Below, piece after piece: positions 30,601 to 48,900 of a stretch of DNA of 64,000 nt; position 1 is the stretch's first letter; every line of letters begins with the position of its first letter. The notes beneath the pieces were generated by a model. The model ran no database searches, had not been told where the DNA came from, and saw only the letters and a program-made list of their open reading frames with translations. Source of the stretch: Setaria digitata. Taxonomy: Eukaryota; Nematoda; Chromadorea; Rhabditida; Setariidae. Both the position numbers and the translations under genes were made by a program. The stretch is from NCBI GenBank assembly GCA_003640385.1, contig RCAB01000010.1:62001-126000 (forward strand), in the 5' to 3' direction.

Positions 30601-33600
30601 TGATTCAGTTTAACAAGTTGCAGGGAAGACTCATAGCTGTCTTTATTGGTTACTATTGTTGGACGAAGTTGTTATGAATATTCTGCTCAGAAATTGCTTT
30701 GATCGGCTACGAATCAATCAAATTCGTCTTGATTTTTTTATCGGTTTTGCTATTTTAAATAGACATCGCGACGTATATTTTAATTTGTATTTTATACGTC
30801 TATAAATTCTATGCCATCCGAGCAGTTCTCTATTTTCGTTCGCCGGTTTTGCGTAACCCTAACATTCTGAAGAACGAAGCGTTGAGAAGACAAATAATTT
30901 CCAACTTCTCTAGTTCAAATGAATGGAGGAATTTATAGCACACAAAAAGTGAAGAGTTGTGCTTAACAAAAAAAAAAAAATGAAAGATTCAATAAATTTC
31001 TTTTACCCTAGCATGGACAGTGAATGTTAGCGCTGATGTATAAGCTTTTGTTTATTGAAAATGAAAACATTTTTTTTGGACTCACTCTTCTTCTCTTTAC
31101 TAATGGTTCAATGCAAATCTACTTTATGGAGAAATAACGAAAAAGGCCTATTTTTTCGAATCCAAAAATTTAATTTAACTAAGCGCACAATAGGCTAGAA
31201 ATATATTCTGAATGAATCAGAATGTAAGTTTTGATATGACTTGTTATTGCAACTATTCATTATAAACACTGGATTATTTTAAATACCAATATTAAGAATA
31301 GCATAATCTTAATCCTACGGTTTATTTCAAAGCATTAAAGAGTCAGATCAGAATGAAAATTTCTTGCATCTGGAACTGAAATTCATCAGTCAGAAGGGTG
31401 AATTAACACGATCAAGCAAGTTGTGTAAATTGAAAGCATAATTAATGGACAAGTGGATTCCAAAAAGATTCATCGGTTTTTTGCATCCAACTGCGGCAAG
31501 TACAAACAGTAAAACCCTTCAATCATACATCTTCACTTTTTTAATTGTATCTTTTAATTGTATCCCATTCCCCACTTTTTTTCTTCATTATTTTTACTAC
31601 AATCCTTTAATACAAAGGAAAAAAAAATTACCGGGCCCTAATATTAGGACCTAACGGTATAGTACACAGCGACTTTTCAGCTGCAAAAACTGCAGGCTGT
31701 CTCGGACTTGGGAATAAACATATTCCACATTTCAGTTTTCCATCACCTCTCTGTTCATCCTCATTCTTCAGTACAAGTGAATTTCCCTATATAAATCAGT
31801 TTTAATTAACCCTTCCTTTCGCAATATTTTTCTAGCTTAAATTAGACGTTATCTCCGACTTTCTTCCTTAACTAAGAATAATTAATACCATTTCCTACGA
31901 GCATATCCAAATTACCTAATAGGAAGAAATTTATCTCTAGTTAGTCAATTAGCATGAAACATGAGGAGTGAAATTTAATGATAAAGAGGGCAAGTGTTCT
32001 TACAAGACTGGCAATTCTAGACGAAACTCCACTGTTAGCATTATTTTTATATTAATTTGCAAGATGCCTGAAAAGTTTAAGGTAAGGCTCAACCATGATA
32101 CTGTTTAAGCTTTTGTTCTTCTTACCCATGGATTTATTAAGTTTACATTCAGTAAGATTGCCATTTCTCCACCTTTTATTGGTCATACCTTATTTTCATT
32201 TTTCGTTTTATCTGAAAAGATACAAATAAGAATCAAATCAGTCTTCATATATACTTATAAAAGAACTATGTGGGAAACTTTTTGTAAAGTATTACAGTTT
32301 TAACTGAAGTAAAAAAATTAAAACGTTAGCCAGACTGTTTTTAACAGATTGTGACCAATCCTGTAAAACACGCATTTTTTTTTTTTCAAAATTTTAAAGT
32401 TTATGAAAAAACTTATCTACATCAAGAAAAATGAATACATGATAAATGACGAATAATGAATAGAGAGCGAATAATATTTAGAAAATCTATTTCAAAATAG
32501 CAAAAATTTGCATGTTTTCCATATGAGACTAGGATCTTTAAAGACCCAAGTCCTTGCTAAATCAAATAATATTATTAATATAACAGACGAAAGCACGATT
32601 TTTGCCTTTTCATAAGCACGGTCGTAAAACAAACAGGAGTTAAAGCATTCTTTACGGGAAAGTGTCAGCAGATTTACTGGTCACTGTTTAACAGTTGTCA
32701 TACTTGACAGTTACGTTGGACTCAACTTTTAAACTAGTTAATGCTAAAAAATTGCACCATTAATCTAATGGTTTTGGAATTTTAAGGAATTCTGTTGCTT
32801 CTAGAAGTGTTTGATAACGATTGTTCAAAAGAATTGGAAGGAAAAAATACAAGAAAAAAAAGGAGGAAAAAAAGAAATACAGAATAAGGAACTATTTCTA
32901 AAAGTGAGTGAAAGCCAACTAGACCACGTCCAGCAATATATTTTTCACTGTTTCCGTACAGTAATCCAAAAGAAAATTATGGGATGCGTGGAACATCTGT
33001 AGTTCATACATCAATATTTGTAGCCTACAAAAAGCAAAACTCACTGCGGTACCTTGGTGGATCTTTTCTGGAGTTAAAATGTTGAGTTACAGCAATTATA
33101 ATCAGGTGGCAACAGCGGTGATTATGTCAACTGATGAGCACTCCCTTAGACCGAGACTCAGTTGTGGTCGGTAATGCTATGAGACGCATTTGAGATTCTC
33201 GTCGTCACACTGTACGATGGAAGGAAAGGGAGGCAGTACAGTTGACTCGACGCAATGGCATCGTTTATTTAATGACAGCAAAAACCCAGCACCTGTCTTC
33301 TGCCTGCTACAAGCGACGCGTCGTTCACTTCTTTTCAATTGCTTCCAGCACTTTCTTCGTCGCTAAGCTTCTTTGCCGGTTTAGTTTAGCTGAAATGGTT
33401 GTGAACATTTCGAACACGCTTTATACCTTGGAAACTTATTTTATTCGCAAAACAGACTGCTAGAGGTATTCATCAAATGTTTCGCTTTGCCAAAAAATTC
33501 ACGAATTCATTTTAAAATGACTCCTAGCATGTAGCGAGGGCAGGTTGCTAGAATGTTCTGGATGAACTTGGAACACGATAAAATGATTTTAGCTAGCACT

Positions 33601-35134
33601 GCAGATATTTTACACTCAAAGTGATTATACTATTTTCCAGCAGACTCATTATTGGGAACTTACTGCGAAAATATCCCTGAAACATCCTCCTCTATATATG
33701 CTTCGTTATATAGAAATGTATTATATTAAACAACTTAGCAAAATATCACCATTTAGAAAGCGGTGTTGGATCTAGGATCCGTTTCTATGTGACATAACTA
33801 AGCACCTGATTTTATCGTGTTATTTGAGTAGTTGGATTGAATTTTGGCAGCAGGACACTCACCGAATGTAATTCAGTCCAACAGACTTATTACTGGTAAC
33901 CTGGACCGAATTTTTTGGATATGAAAATTTTGTCAGTGCATACAGTCTTCACAGCTAGCAAAGACATCTCCAGGTCTGGTATACTAAATCTTTTAAATCG
34001 GATAGCGCACAGAATTACATTTTCCTACACAGGCTCCAGTGCTGCCTCCACTGTGATGATCTTCAACCTGAAGGAGTTGAAACTTAGCAGCTGAGTAGTT
34101 CTCATTTTCGGCTTAAAACAAATATAGCAGCCTTATAACAACATGTCCTTTAGCTAAGCAATATCATATTGCTAATGGAATGAAAAAAATTTTTGCATCT
34201 CAGTTCATGTACACAAGGAAAACTATCGCACAAATTAGAAATTGTGTGTCTTTTTAAGCGTCAGTAAGAAACAACATGGTTAGTGTGATTCGGAAAGCAG
34301 TGAAGCAGTAAAAGAATGGTTTGTGGAAACATTTTGTCACATCATTCTGTTCTATCTAAATCTATTCTCATCTAGGAGTTTAAGTCATCTTTCAGCTTTC
34401 TAGACTTCCAACGCTGATTTAAAAAAGCTGTGAAGTGAAAGCCACTATTCCGAATTCTCAAGCTATGAAAATAACGAAGGCTAAATCTCAGACGGATGCA
34501 CAAACCGGTAAATAAGGAAATCGAAAATCTCAGTTCCTATAAAAACCGCGTTCTATATTCTTGAATGTACGTTTCAGCGGCTAGACTCCCAATTTTCAAC
34601 ACAAAGATTCTAGATATTAGCAGCTACCCGTACCAAAGATAGTGAAGTCTTTCCCAAGAAGCTGGAAATCATAAATACGAAGTCCTGAAATTTCAGATTT
34701 TCTGGATGGGGAGAGAGGATTTGCCAGTAGTATACAAGGCGGATGGTGAGAAATGGACAACGTAAAGTCGAGAGAGTTAGAGAAATCGAATTAAGAAAGC
34801 ATATCTAATTCTCCTGGAAAACCTGGAACCAAAGCTGGTATCTCTCAGTTTGGAAAGGTGAAAATTTGGATGAAAAATCTCTACCTTTTAACTTTTGAGA
34901 ATAAAACAGCGTTCTTGGCGAGCCATTAAGTAGTCCAGCCAACAACTCTACACCTGATATAAAGCTGTTATAACTCACTATTCCAGTAACATGAGGTCCC
35001 AGCTCGTTCAGCAAGGTCCAAGATTTTTTTTAAACTAATTTTGGTGGCGTCAAAATTCTAATTCTCCGCTTTCATGAAAAAGAAATCTATTTCTATTAGT
35101 TTCTCTGCTCTCTTATTTCAAGTACGCATGCTAC

Positions 35135-35293
35135 CTCCTTGATGACCATCTGGACACGACGTAGTTTAGATCCATCCAGACATGGACATTTAGGAACACA
35201 TTCTGTTTCCAACCTATAACTTAGCAGGAAATCGTAAACGTCCACACCATTTTTCGTTTCTGAGTCGTCGCATTGCCATCGAATGTGTAGGCC
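35135..35293 (-). other. Isolated fibronectin-III-like exon candidate
   Basis: A 53-codon open stretch reads GLHIRWQCDDSETKNGVDVY, then DFLLSYRLETECVPKCPCLD, then GSKLRRVQMVIKE, ending GAG|gtagca. The Leu-x-Ile-x-Trp and later Ser-Tyr-Arg pattern is that of the B and C strands of a fibronectin type III fold. The 5' boundary is unclear: an in-frame TAA lies just upstream and the nearest AG has no pyrimidine tract. A possible continuation (LGPHVTGIVSYNSF) lies near 34990-34950. Either a piece of an unresolved gene or a decayed copy. Confidence 0.3.
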
Positions 35294-36798
35294 GTCTTTT
35301 TATGAGTGTGTAACAACTTCCTTTAGGTAGACTGAGGATATTAGTTCTAAAGGCAGAATAACTCTACTTCAGGCACATGTAGGGAAAAGTTATCCCGACT
35401 TTGGTGCTTTTCGCAGAAACTTTATTGTTTTTCTTCGCTTCCCTTTCTTCTCTGCTTATTGATTTCATTGCTAGTTGGGTCTTAAAACTGCTTAACGTCT
35501 GGTCAGTGTATTACTTTAATACCCTTGAAATTTAGGTTACTGCCACAAATCACAGTGGCAACTGAAAAATGTTGTCTTACTCTTATCCTTTCTTCTTCCT
35601 TATTTATGTTTCTCGTAACATTAGCTTTAGCCCACATGTTATTAATGTTGGAATATATACGCATATATACACATATGTGTTTCTTAATTTCATAATAATA
35701 TGTAAATATTATTCCTACGAATAAAACAAGAGGCATGCCTTTCCCAGAGAAGATCATGGATCCTGAATATCGCGAGAGAAGATCAGTTTCCAATCCACAA
35801 ACTTTCAGAGGTGCTTGGATAGATGATTGCGTAGTACATTATTTTTCTTTTTCTTGTCTATTTAAACTCATGTACGGATAAGCCGATAAATGTTGTATCA
35901 ATGAGGGCGTGTAGTAAAATGAGATGCAAAAAGATATGCTCGAAATATGTGACTTCCGAGGAAATTAACGGGTGTTATCGAGATAGTCACATGGTGCAGA
36001 TCTGCAGTAAATTATAACCGACTGAAAAATTACTTTAGCTTGCGTGGAGCAGAAACGGATGATTCTTACTCTGGAAATGAATTTATTCTGAAATCAGTTG
36101 CTTCAGATTCCTCAGTATTTTCCTTACTCGTCACTGTCCTCATCCTTGTTCCTTTCCTCATGAAATTTGGCTCGACACTTTCTCAGCTTGTAGTTTTATG
36201 GCTACTGAAACCCGAAAAGCGGTTAAAAGTGCATTCATCCATTGGGCCTGCTCCGGTGTAAATGTCCGGGCTTGTCATCCATCTTATGAATGTCCTATAA
36301 TCCGGAAGAAAATCGAGAAGCGATAGCTGATCGAATTAGAACCCACCTTTTCTCGTAATAAACACTGTGTAGTGAAAACGTACTGCGGAGGCTTTTGGAA
36401 TCGATGAGAAATGATGTTTGCATGACAGTGAGCGGTTGCTGAAGTGTGCTGACCATTTCACCAACCGTAATGTATCGTCTCTGCTGTGCTGTAAGATGCT
36501 TCGATCAAACTGTCGATGGAGATCCAGTTGTTTCCATCTCCTTATTGAATGCGGTGTTCGATCTCTGCTTTGATATACTCATTCAATTTAGTGAAGAAAT
36601 GGCCATTCACTCCTCACCCTGAATATGAGATGATCTTATCAGTGATCTTGTAGATGGTGAATTGTATATACCATACTGAAAAGGAACTTGACGTTGCAAA
36701 GATTGTCTAGTATAAGTTGTTTTTATTTGTAATGCATGAGATTCAGAAATATATGTTGTCGTTTGACACTCATTCAGATTCTTATTGAATTTTCTTTC

Positions 36799-36800
36799 AG
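36799..36800 (+). promoter_or_regulatory. Splice acceptor upstream of the aminotransferase start (spliced-leader or 5' UTR intron)
   Basis: A strong acceptor, ttttctttcag, ends 34 bases before the ATG at 36835. In nematodes such a site near the start usually receives a spliced leader; a 5' UTR intron is the alternative. Confidence 0.5.
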
Positions 36801-36834
36801 TGTGAAAGGAAAAATCCAGTCAGGGTTTTCTAAG

Positions 36835-41483
<4,649 letters not shown>

Positions 41484-41819
41484 CTGAATATGCTTCCACT
41501 ATTTTTGCAGTAAATCCAATCTTTTCACACCACTGTTCGCCAGGAAATATATTTCCGTTCTCCCATTATCGCATAACCAAAGACCAAACACAGGCCATTC
41601 CCCCTCTTCCTCGCATGCAATTCCAATGAAAATGCTACATCACATCCTATAACTATTATTACATTTTAATTCGTATTTCGTATATGCCATTCCAGTTCTT
41701 TTCAGCTGCACACACGTATTTTTTTGCTTTTACAAAGCATCGATCATTTTTAATGAACCCCATGTCAAAATTTCCTTCGTCCTCAATTTTAATGAATCTG
41801 TTCAGCTTTCCAAGGCCCA

Positions 41820-41825
41820 AATAAA
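41820..41825 (+). terminator. AATAAA polyadenylation signal of the aminotransferase gene
   Basis: First AATAAA after the stop codon, about 337 bases downstream; a second copy at 42008-42013 is an alternative. Confidence 0.35.
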
Positions 41826-42350
41826 TTACTTAATATACTAAATCTTTCTCAGTGAAAATCCTGTTCAGGATAATGGGTAAGGCATATTGGAGAACCAAGT
41901 ATGCTGTAGGTGCAGCGATTTTTTTTAGAACAACCGTGCTTTCTCAGAAACTTGACAGTTAAATCACCGGTGCGTATGGGATCGGCGCGTATGCAAGTAT
42001 ATATATAAATAAACAGTACACCCCTCTAAGTACTTAAGAATTTGACAGGCATAACAGCTGTCAGTTTTTCACTTAAAAGTTGGATTATAAATCTCAAGAG
42101 CACTGCTTATTTCACAACAACCATGAATTTCAGTCTCCACTTTCTGGTAAGTCGCTTTCCAAGTTCACATGGAACCCCGATTCTAATTTACACAGAAATC
42201 AATGGAAGGATAAAATGGTAATGAGGGGTTTTCAAGTAATCAGGTCGTGAAAAAGAGACATAGACACCTACTATCAATCAGTAATAAAATTAGAAGCACC
42301 AATGAAATCAAAGTTTTTCCATCAGAGTTTGTGGAATTCATAGTTCCTAA

Positions 42351-42384
42351 AGAGAGAGAGAAAAAAAAAAAAAAAAAAAAAAAA
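42351..42384. repeat. (AG)n followed by poly-A tract
   Basis: agagagagag at 42351-42360 is followed by 24 uninterrupted A. Confidence 0.9.
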
Positions 42385-42939
42385 CGCGAGATTAAGAGAT
42401 CGTCAAGGGTTATGCAACATTCTAAATATAACAAGCGTAACTTATGTAGTACTTTCGGCATTATAAAAAACCAACAGAATAGTATCGCATTCGTTTTTTT
42501 AATCTAATTTCTAGTGCTTTCATAACTAAGTACGGACAAATAATCCACACCGTCAGCATCAGGTCCTACTATCCGAAACTGACACATAATGGCTGAAGCA
42601 TTTAGTAACCTTTCAAGGACGTACGCAGGTGTGTCTAAACAGTATAAGTTAATTTACACCAAAATCAGCCAGTACAACCGGGGAAGTCTAAACGTTAACT
42701 GATAAGCAAGGAAGACAAGACCAAGATGACAATTTTGCCGTATAAATGTGAGTGATAATCAATCAGAATCGCACAAATCGATCACCTCGTTGGGAGCAGA
42801 TGAGTTTTGTTCCCTTCCTGCTTTATCTGAAACATTCACCGAAATAATTTTACAGATTCACCAAGAAAACGTTGGGGATTACGGCGCTATCTCCGACAAC
42901 GTATGCTGAACCATACACGAAGCGATTACTGAAAGGTAA

Positions 42940-45900
42940 CTAACATCTGGACAGGTCATACACCGTACCACGAGCATCATAAACATCACCACGCAATGAC
43001 CTGATGAAAACTCCCGTCGGCAAAGTGACCAGCCAACACCTCTCATGCAGTGCAACTTTTCCCTTTCGGCCAGGCGTAGTTAGACATGGAAGTTCCATTT
43101 CTGAAAGGAAACAGTAAAGTATTGTTAGAAAAAAGGTAAAAGTCCGGAAAACAAAGCATATTCTTTTTCAAACAGAACATACCTCTGTCACTGATTATTT
43201 GAACGGCATTCCCGTTAGGATGCTGGTTTGCCGTACCAGTAGGTTCTGGACTAGGCAAGTTTCCCATGGCACGTTCGAGAATCATTGCCATTGGTGTCGG
43301 TCTAAGGGGCATTGGACCATGCATTTGTTGCCTAAAAATGATAATTATTTTGAGACACTCCTATATCTACTTTAACATGGAAATAAATTTGAATCTTTAC
43401 GCTGCCGAAGGCCACATTCTTGGGAATGACATTCGCGGACCATCGAATTCAGTACGATTGCCACCGCGTAGTGCCCAATCATAGTCAAAATCTCCATTTT
43501 TGTAAATTTGTTTTTCCCTTTCATAAAGCATTCTAGCCTCGACCTTTTCTTCTTCGCTTAGTCGATCTTCTCTTTCCATCAACAGACTTTCATGCAAGAA
43601 TGGGATCTGATGAGAATCAAAATGTATAACTTTTAAGAAAAGAAGTGATAAAGCAGCTGAGGATCACCCTTCATTAACTAAGTGTAAATGAGTGAAAACT
43701 GGGAAACGAATCCTACCTGAGAAAACATTTTTGAGTGTGACAAAGCTGTCATCCAAAGCAAAGCGTCGTCAATCTGCCAGGTGGTTATATTCCACTCTTC
43801 TGCAGCCACATCAAGTGCTTCCTAAAATTGCCCCCAGCACATGTATTCACATAACTTCACAGCGATTACCTACAAGCGTTGAAAAATACCATAAGCACAC
43901 TCACCAGCAGTTCCACAAGTCTCAAACTACAATGAAGAAAAAACATTAAAACTAAGGAAAAGTAAAATATGAAGAAAAGAAACGAAAAACAGATACACAA
44001 AAAAGTATAAAGCGATCTTACATCGTAAACAAGGAGCTGCTCCAATTCACGCTTCGTGATGTCAATGTCCATTTGTTTATCGTCCACAACTCGTTCTATA
44101 AATGAAAATAAAAATACTTAACGACAATCAAAAAAAAGAAAAAAACTAATCTAAACGACTGGTGATTAAAGTGATTAATATCTCACGTTGTAATCCATTC
44201 TTTCCTATTTGTCGACTAAAAATAGCCCTCTCCATGCTATTGTCCGTAATCAAACGATATACGTAAGTGCGCCTTTTCTGACCATATCTGTAGATACGAC
44301 ATACGGCTTGAGCGTCGTGACAAGGGTTCCAAGAAGCGTCAAAAATAATAACACGGCTTGCAGAAACCTTTAAAAAGGAAACAATAAAATAATCGCAAAG
44401 TTGTACATACATATTACAAGTCAGCTTCATGCATACGTGTGTGTAAAACTTTTCATATGGAAAATGCAGAGCATGAATTCATGAAGCTTGCAATTATGAA
44501 ACATACAAGATTTATTCCAAGTGAGCCAGCTCTCGTTGAAATAAGAAAGAGAAGAACGTTAGGATCTTGATTAAAGCGAGTTATAAGTCGCTCTCTTTCT
44601 GTTGCCGTGGTCGACCCATCAAAACCTGGAACTTTTTATGCAGAGCACTTTTTTTGATAAACAGTGTTTCTATATTTTGTGAGCAAAGCTCTATCTAACT
44701 GTTCTAAATTTGCTTAGTGTAATAAATTACGTACGGTAATAATTGGTATTCCTTTTCCAGCGAAGTTTTTCGTTACCGATAGTTACACAGCTAGATGTTT
44801 CAAGAAAACGTTCAATCTGATTCAGCGTAAGCAAACTCTGACTAAAAGTGAACATTGTAGAAATGAAATGCATCACATCAGGATTTTTTTTTTTTGTGGA
44901 AGACATCAAAAGAATTTAAATTCTGTTGAAGCTAAACTGAAAATGAAGTTCCAAAAATACCTAAAGAGTAACACCTTTTCACCACTCATTACAGCCTGCT
45001 CAATGATAGTTAACGATACTACCATTTTATAGCCATTCTCTAGAACACCGGGTTTATATCCGTGTAGCGCAAATGTAGCCTGAAATCATATACATCTACG
45101 GTCTGATTAAGAGGCAATTAGAAAAGAAATAAAAGTAAAACTGTCCTTACAGGAAATGCATAATTCAAGTTCTAAACATTAAAAAATTCCAATACTGTTT
45201 CTTTACAAATTTTTCTCTGAAATTGGCCAGTGCAATCTAAACTTACCCAGTCGTATTTAATTCCTTTATCGAGATTAAGTTCTTCAAGTAAAGCATTAGC
45301 AATAGTAGCGTGCTTCGGACGAACGCCAATTTTATGCGAAGTTCCATCCGTTACAGGATGTATCGCACAGGTGTTGTCAGTCGTTGAAAATGCTTTAAAA
45401 AAAAATTGGCAACTCACAGCAATAAAAAAATAGAAACAATAAATAACAAAAAAAATTGCACATGGAACCTCTTTTTTAAGACTTTTGCTTCCATGCTATA
45501 AAAAATTTACGAAAAATCGGTCAACGATAACATACATGGTGCTATTCGGGATGTTTCTTCTACAGCTAAGCATACATTTCCAGTGTCTTGCAAAATTGTG
45601 TCTAAATCAGCCGCAGAAAATTTCTCGTCGAAAAAAGATTTACTGTCATAACTGAAGCTATCTAGCGAAGACTGTAATGTTGTCGGATCGTTTAATACAG
45701 TAGGTAACGCTGACGAATCAATTAAAGCAAGCGATAAAGCTGAATCTGAAACAGCTTTGGATTTTCCTGCACAATGAACAATAAAAACATACGTTTATCA
45801 CACATGCAATTCCATCATCCAAATGAGCTTTACCGGTTAAATCATCTGTGACTGGTTCTGTTCCTGCGAGTTGTACGCTTCTTTCACTGACTTCACTTTC

Positions 45901-48900
45901 GCTTTCAGTCTTCCTTTTTTGAAAAACTTCATACAAAATGTCTGGATGATTCCAAATCTTTAATGAATATATTTTCATGCATTTTTTCTCCTTGGACATT
46001 CTAAGTTCATTTATGAAAATTCCAGGGAAATAAACATGTTACACCAAATATGAACAAGGAGCATAAAAACAGGCCAGAGCAAGAAACCTTTGAACATACG
46101 GCAAAAGCCTTCAATGGATTGAACACTGCAGTCCCACTAATGCTGATTTCGTTCTGAGCATATTGCAGAAATGCTCGATAAAGTATACGCTGAATCGGAC
46201 TTTTACGCAGCAGTACAACGAATTCGTAGCTCGGCGGTAGAATATTTTTTAACAAATGATGTGTTCGTCTGTAATTTCGTATGGTTCTATATGATACAGA
46301 AAAGACGGTGATATGAACAAACAACTTTCATAATCTGAAACACTACCGCTGTACAAAGCCTTTCAATAATTCAACAAGGATGTGAGTGCGTTGACGAGCG
46401 ATTTTGAGATCCGACGGTGTCGAATCAATACAGAGTCCGTTCTTTATTGGCTTCTCAAACATAACGCTGAACTCCTTTTTCGAACCCAGATAATAAGGTC
46501 TCACAAAATCTACCATACAATAGTATTCCATCAAATTGTTCTGCAACGGATAACCCGTCAATACTATTCGGCGCCTGAAAAAACATTTTACATATTAGTC
46601 TCTAAAATAGCCCACAGAATTACGTTCAGTATTTAATTACAGCAGTAACCAATAATAACACACACTAATCTGTGAAACAACATAAATGTAAAGGAGGGAA
46701 GTAGGATGAGGGGGAATGCGGTTGACAGCTTAGCATCATAAATGTCCATCAGCAGCCCTACACTCCCTTGCGTGTATAACATTTTCTCAAATTTGAATTT
46801 TCTTTTTTATGGATATAAGAATTATAACTATCATTAAAAATTTGATGGAATAAATCAAACATTAAATTTTCTGCCTTCTGAGACACAATATATAAATAGT
46901 AATCTCAGTTTCATATCTTCATTATCATCTTTTACAAACTTCTTGTGCGTAACCTTGTCTTTATAGCGCTCAACGCTGCTGCTATGCCTGTCCTCTCATT
47001 TTTTATTCGATGACCTTCGTCACATACGACCAAGTCAGGACCAGGATTTAGCAAAGCTTCTCGAGCAGCTAGAAAAAATGACCAATTGACAGCTCGTTCG
47101 TAATTCCAAATAATGCTTCAGCACAATTTTGTAACTAATAAATGTTTACCACATAGAGCTATTGCATCCAACTCTTCCTTCTCCAAGTCGACTATTTCTT
47201 CTTTTTTGTTATGCTTTCCAGGAACTCGCTTTTTTGGTTTTATTTGTACCATCAAGCGAAACATATCATAACCAATTAAGAGAACTCCTCCTTTCGTATG
47301 CCATTTTTCTAAATATTCATGAAAGTTATCGCTTATATACCCATCTTCCCACCCTCTCCCTTCAAATAAAACAGTTGCGATCACCAATGCTAGCACTACG
47401 ATCTCTTTCTAATATTTTCAAAGCAAAGAAAAAAATTAAAAACTCGTACCACATTAAATGCTGTCACTTCCCCAATAAGTTACTTCGTAGCAGATTCATA
47501 TTTCTTCACAGATTTATTCCTTATGAATTACTCTGTCGCTGATGTTTTCTCCAACATTTCATAAACGAAAACTAACTTTTATATCATTGTAAATTTCAAT
47601 ACAACCCTCTAGCACTGTTTAGACATTATTTAACATATTTGAAAACAAACGTATTAATTCTGCACGCTGCTCATTTGTTTTTACTGTATCACCCAAAAGC
47701 CAAACTACAAATGGACGTATGTTTTCTCCTGTCTCAGTGACTGTGCTGAAAAAAATTATAGGAAATTTGGATGAAACTCAAAAATTATAAAGATAAAAGA
47801 CACTGCATCATTACGATAGAGTGAGAAATCGCAACTTCCACATACAGTCTCTCGTTTTATCCAATATTGTCAGTTTATTACTCGAAAGAATGAAAAGTTC
47901 AAATTCCTTAGTTTCTACCTGACTGCTTCACAACTTTAGTTCAAACACTACAAGGTCAATGCTGTTGTCCATTTCTACATCAGTCTCACGATCAAAAAAA
48001 AAAAAAAAAAGGAAAAAAAAGGACGATTGTTAGTGTAGCCTGCAAGTCAATAAAGTTTCTGCTTCAAGCGGTAATGACAAAAGTAGGCAACAGTTACGAG
48101 AGATGCGACAATGAGATTACGATTTTATATGAAAATTAAAAATTAAAAGAAAAACAAGGAAACATTGGATGTTTGTCAAATAAATCAAAAGAAAACAGGA
48201 GTTTTAGAACTGCATGATAATAACTTACTCAGGCAGCCATTTTTCAAACTCGGAGTACCAATTTTGTATAGTATTTACTGGTACAATGATCAGTACTTTT
48301 TTTGCATTTGTCGTGCGAACAAAGATATCAGTAAATGCAATTATCTGAAAAAAAAATTTGATATTCTATATTCTTCGTAATTCAGCTTTTCACGCAAAGA
48401 GAATTTACCTGGATTGTCTTTCCTAATCCCATTGCATGTGCCAAAATACATCCAAAGCCAGGCGATTTCGCATAATTTTTCACGCTTTCAATGATATTGC
48501 CATACCTACAGTTCAACCTTTGAAATAAATAAAAGACTGGCTACAGCATGAATGCACCCGTCAAGTTAAAATGGAATTCGCGATTTGTTGCTAAAGTCAT
48601 CCTTTTTTTCTGCAGAGAATGAAAAATACTCCTTCTTTTCCCCTCCGAAGCCGTAAGAAGGCAGATGAGCACATCTTGACAAAAATGTACAAAAAAAAAA
48701 AAAAGACTAACATGAATCGAATGCCTCCTAGCTGATGTGGCTGAAGTACATCATTGAGATGAAAAGGGACATAGACATCGGGTTCTTCGGATGCTTTTCC
48801 GGGATTCACAAGTAATCGACCTCCCATTAACTTCTTACTTTCAAGTTCCTCCTCCGTAAGCAGTTTTTTACATAATCTTTCACGTTCAACACGATGCAGC

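Larger units (their letters stand above)
17041..36800. other. Gene-poor region of about 19.8 kb
   Basis: No exon chain could be built here. Contents I can name: trinucleotide-rich DNA (18524-18830), poly-T (20570-20590), a GC-richer island (22440-23050), a locally open 134-codon frame (23827-24231), a perfect 14-bp hairpin (24614-24646) and one FnIII-like exon candidate (35135-35293). It lies upstream of both flanking genes, the mbk-2-type kinase on the left and the aminotransferase on the right, so it may hold promoters, enhancers and alternative 5' exons of mbk-2. Confidence 0.5.
41484..42939. other. Spacer between two converging genes
   Basis: Holds the 3' UTRs of the aminotransferase (+) and the SNF2 ATPase (-). 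AATAAA at 41820-41825 and again at 42008-42013 could serve the aminotransferase. An (AG)5 run leads into a 24-base poly-A at 42361-42384. No gene seen. Confidence 0.6.

Noticed and set aside
36262..36730. Minus-strand frame with few stops (WISIDSLIEASYSTAETIHY and similar) resembling an old transposase
   Set aside because: It has three stop codons in about 110 codons and no catalytic motif; the resemblance was not specific.
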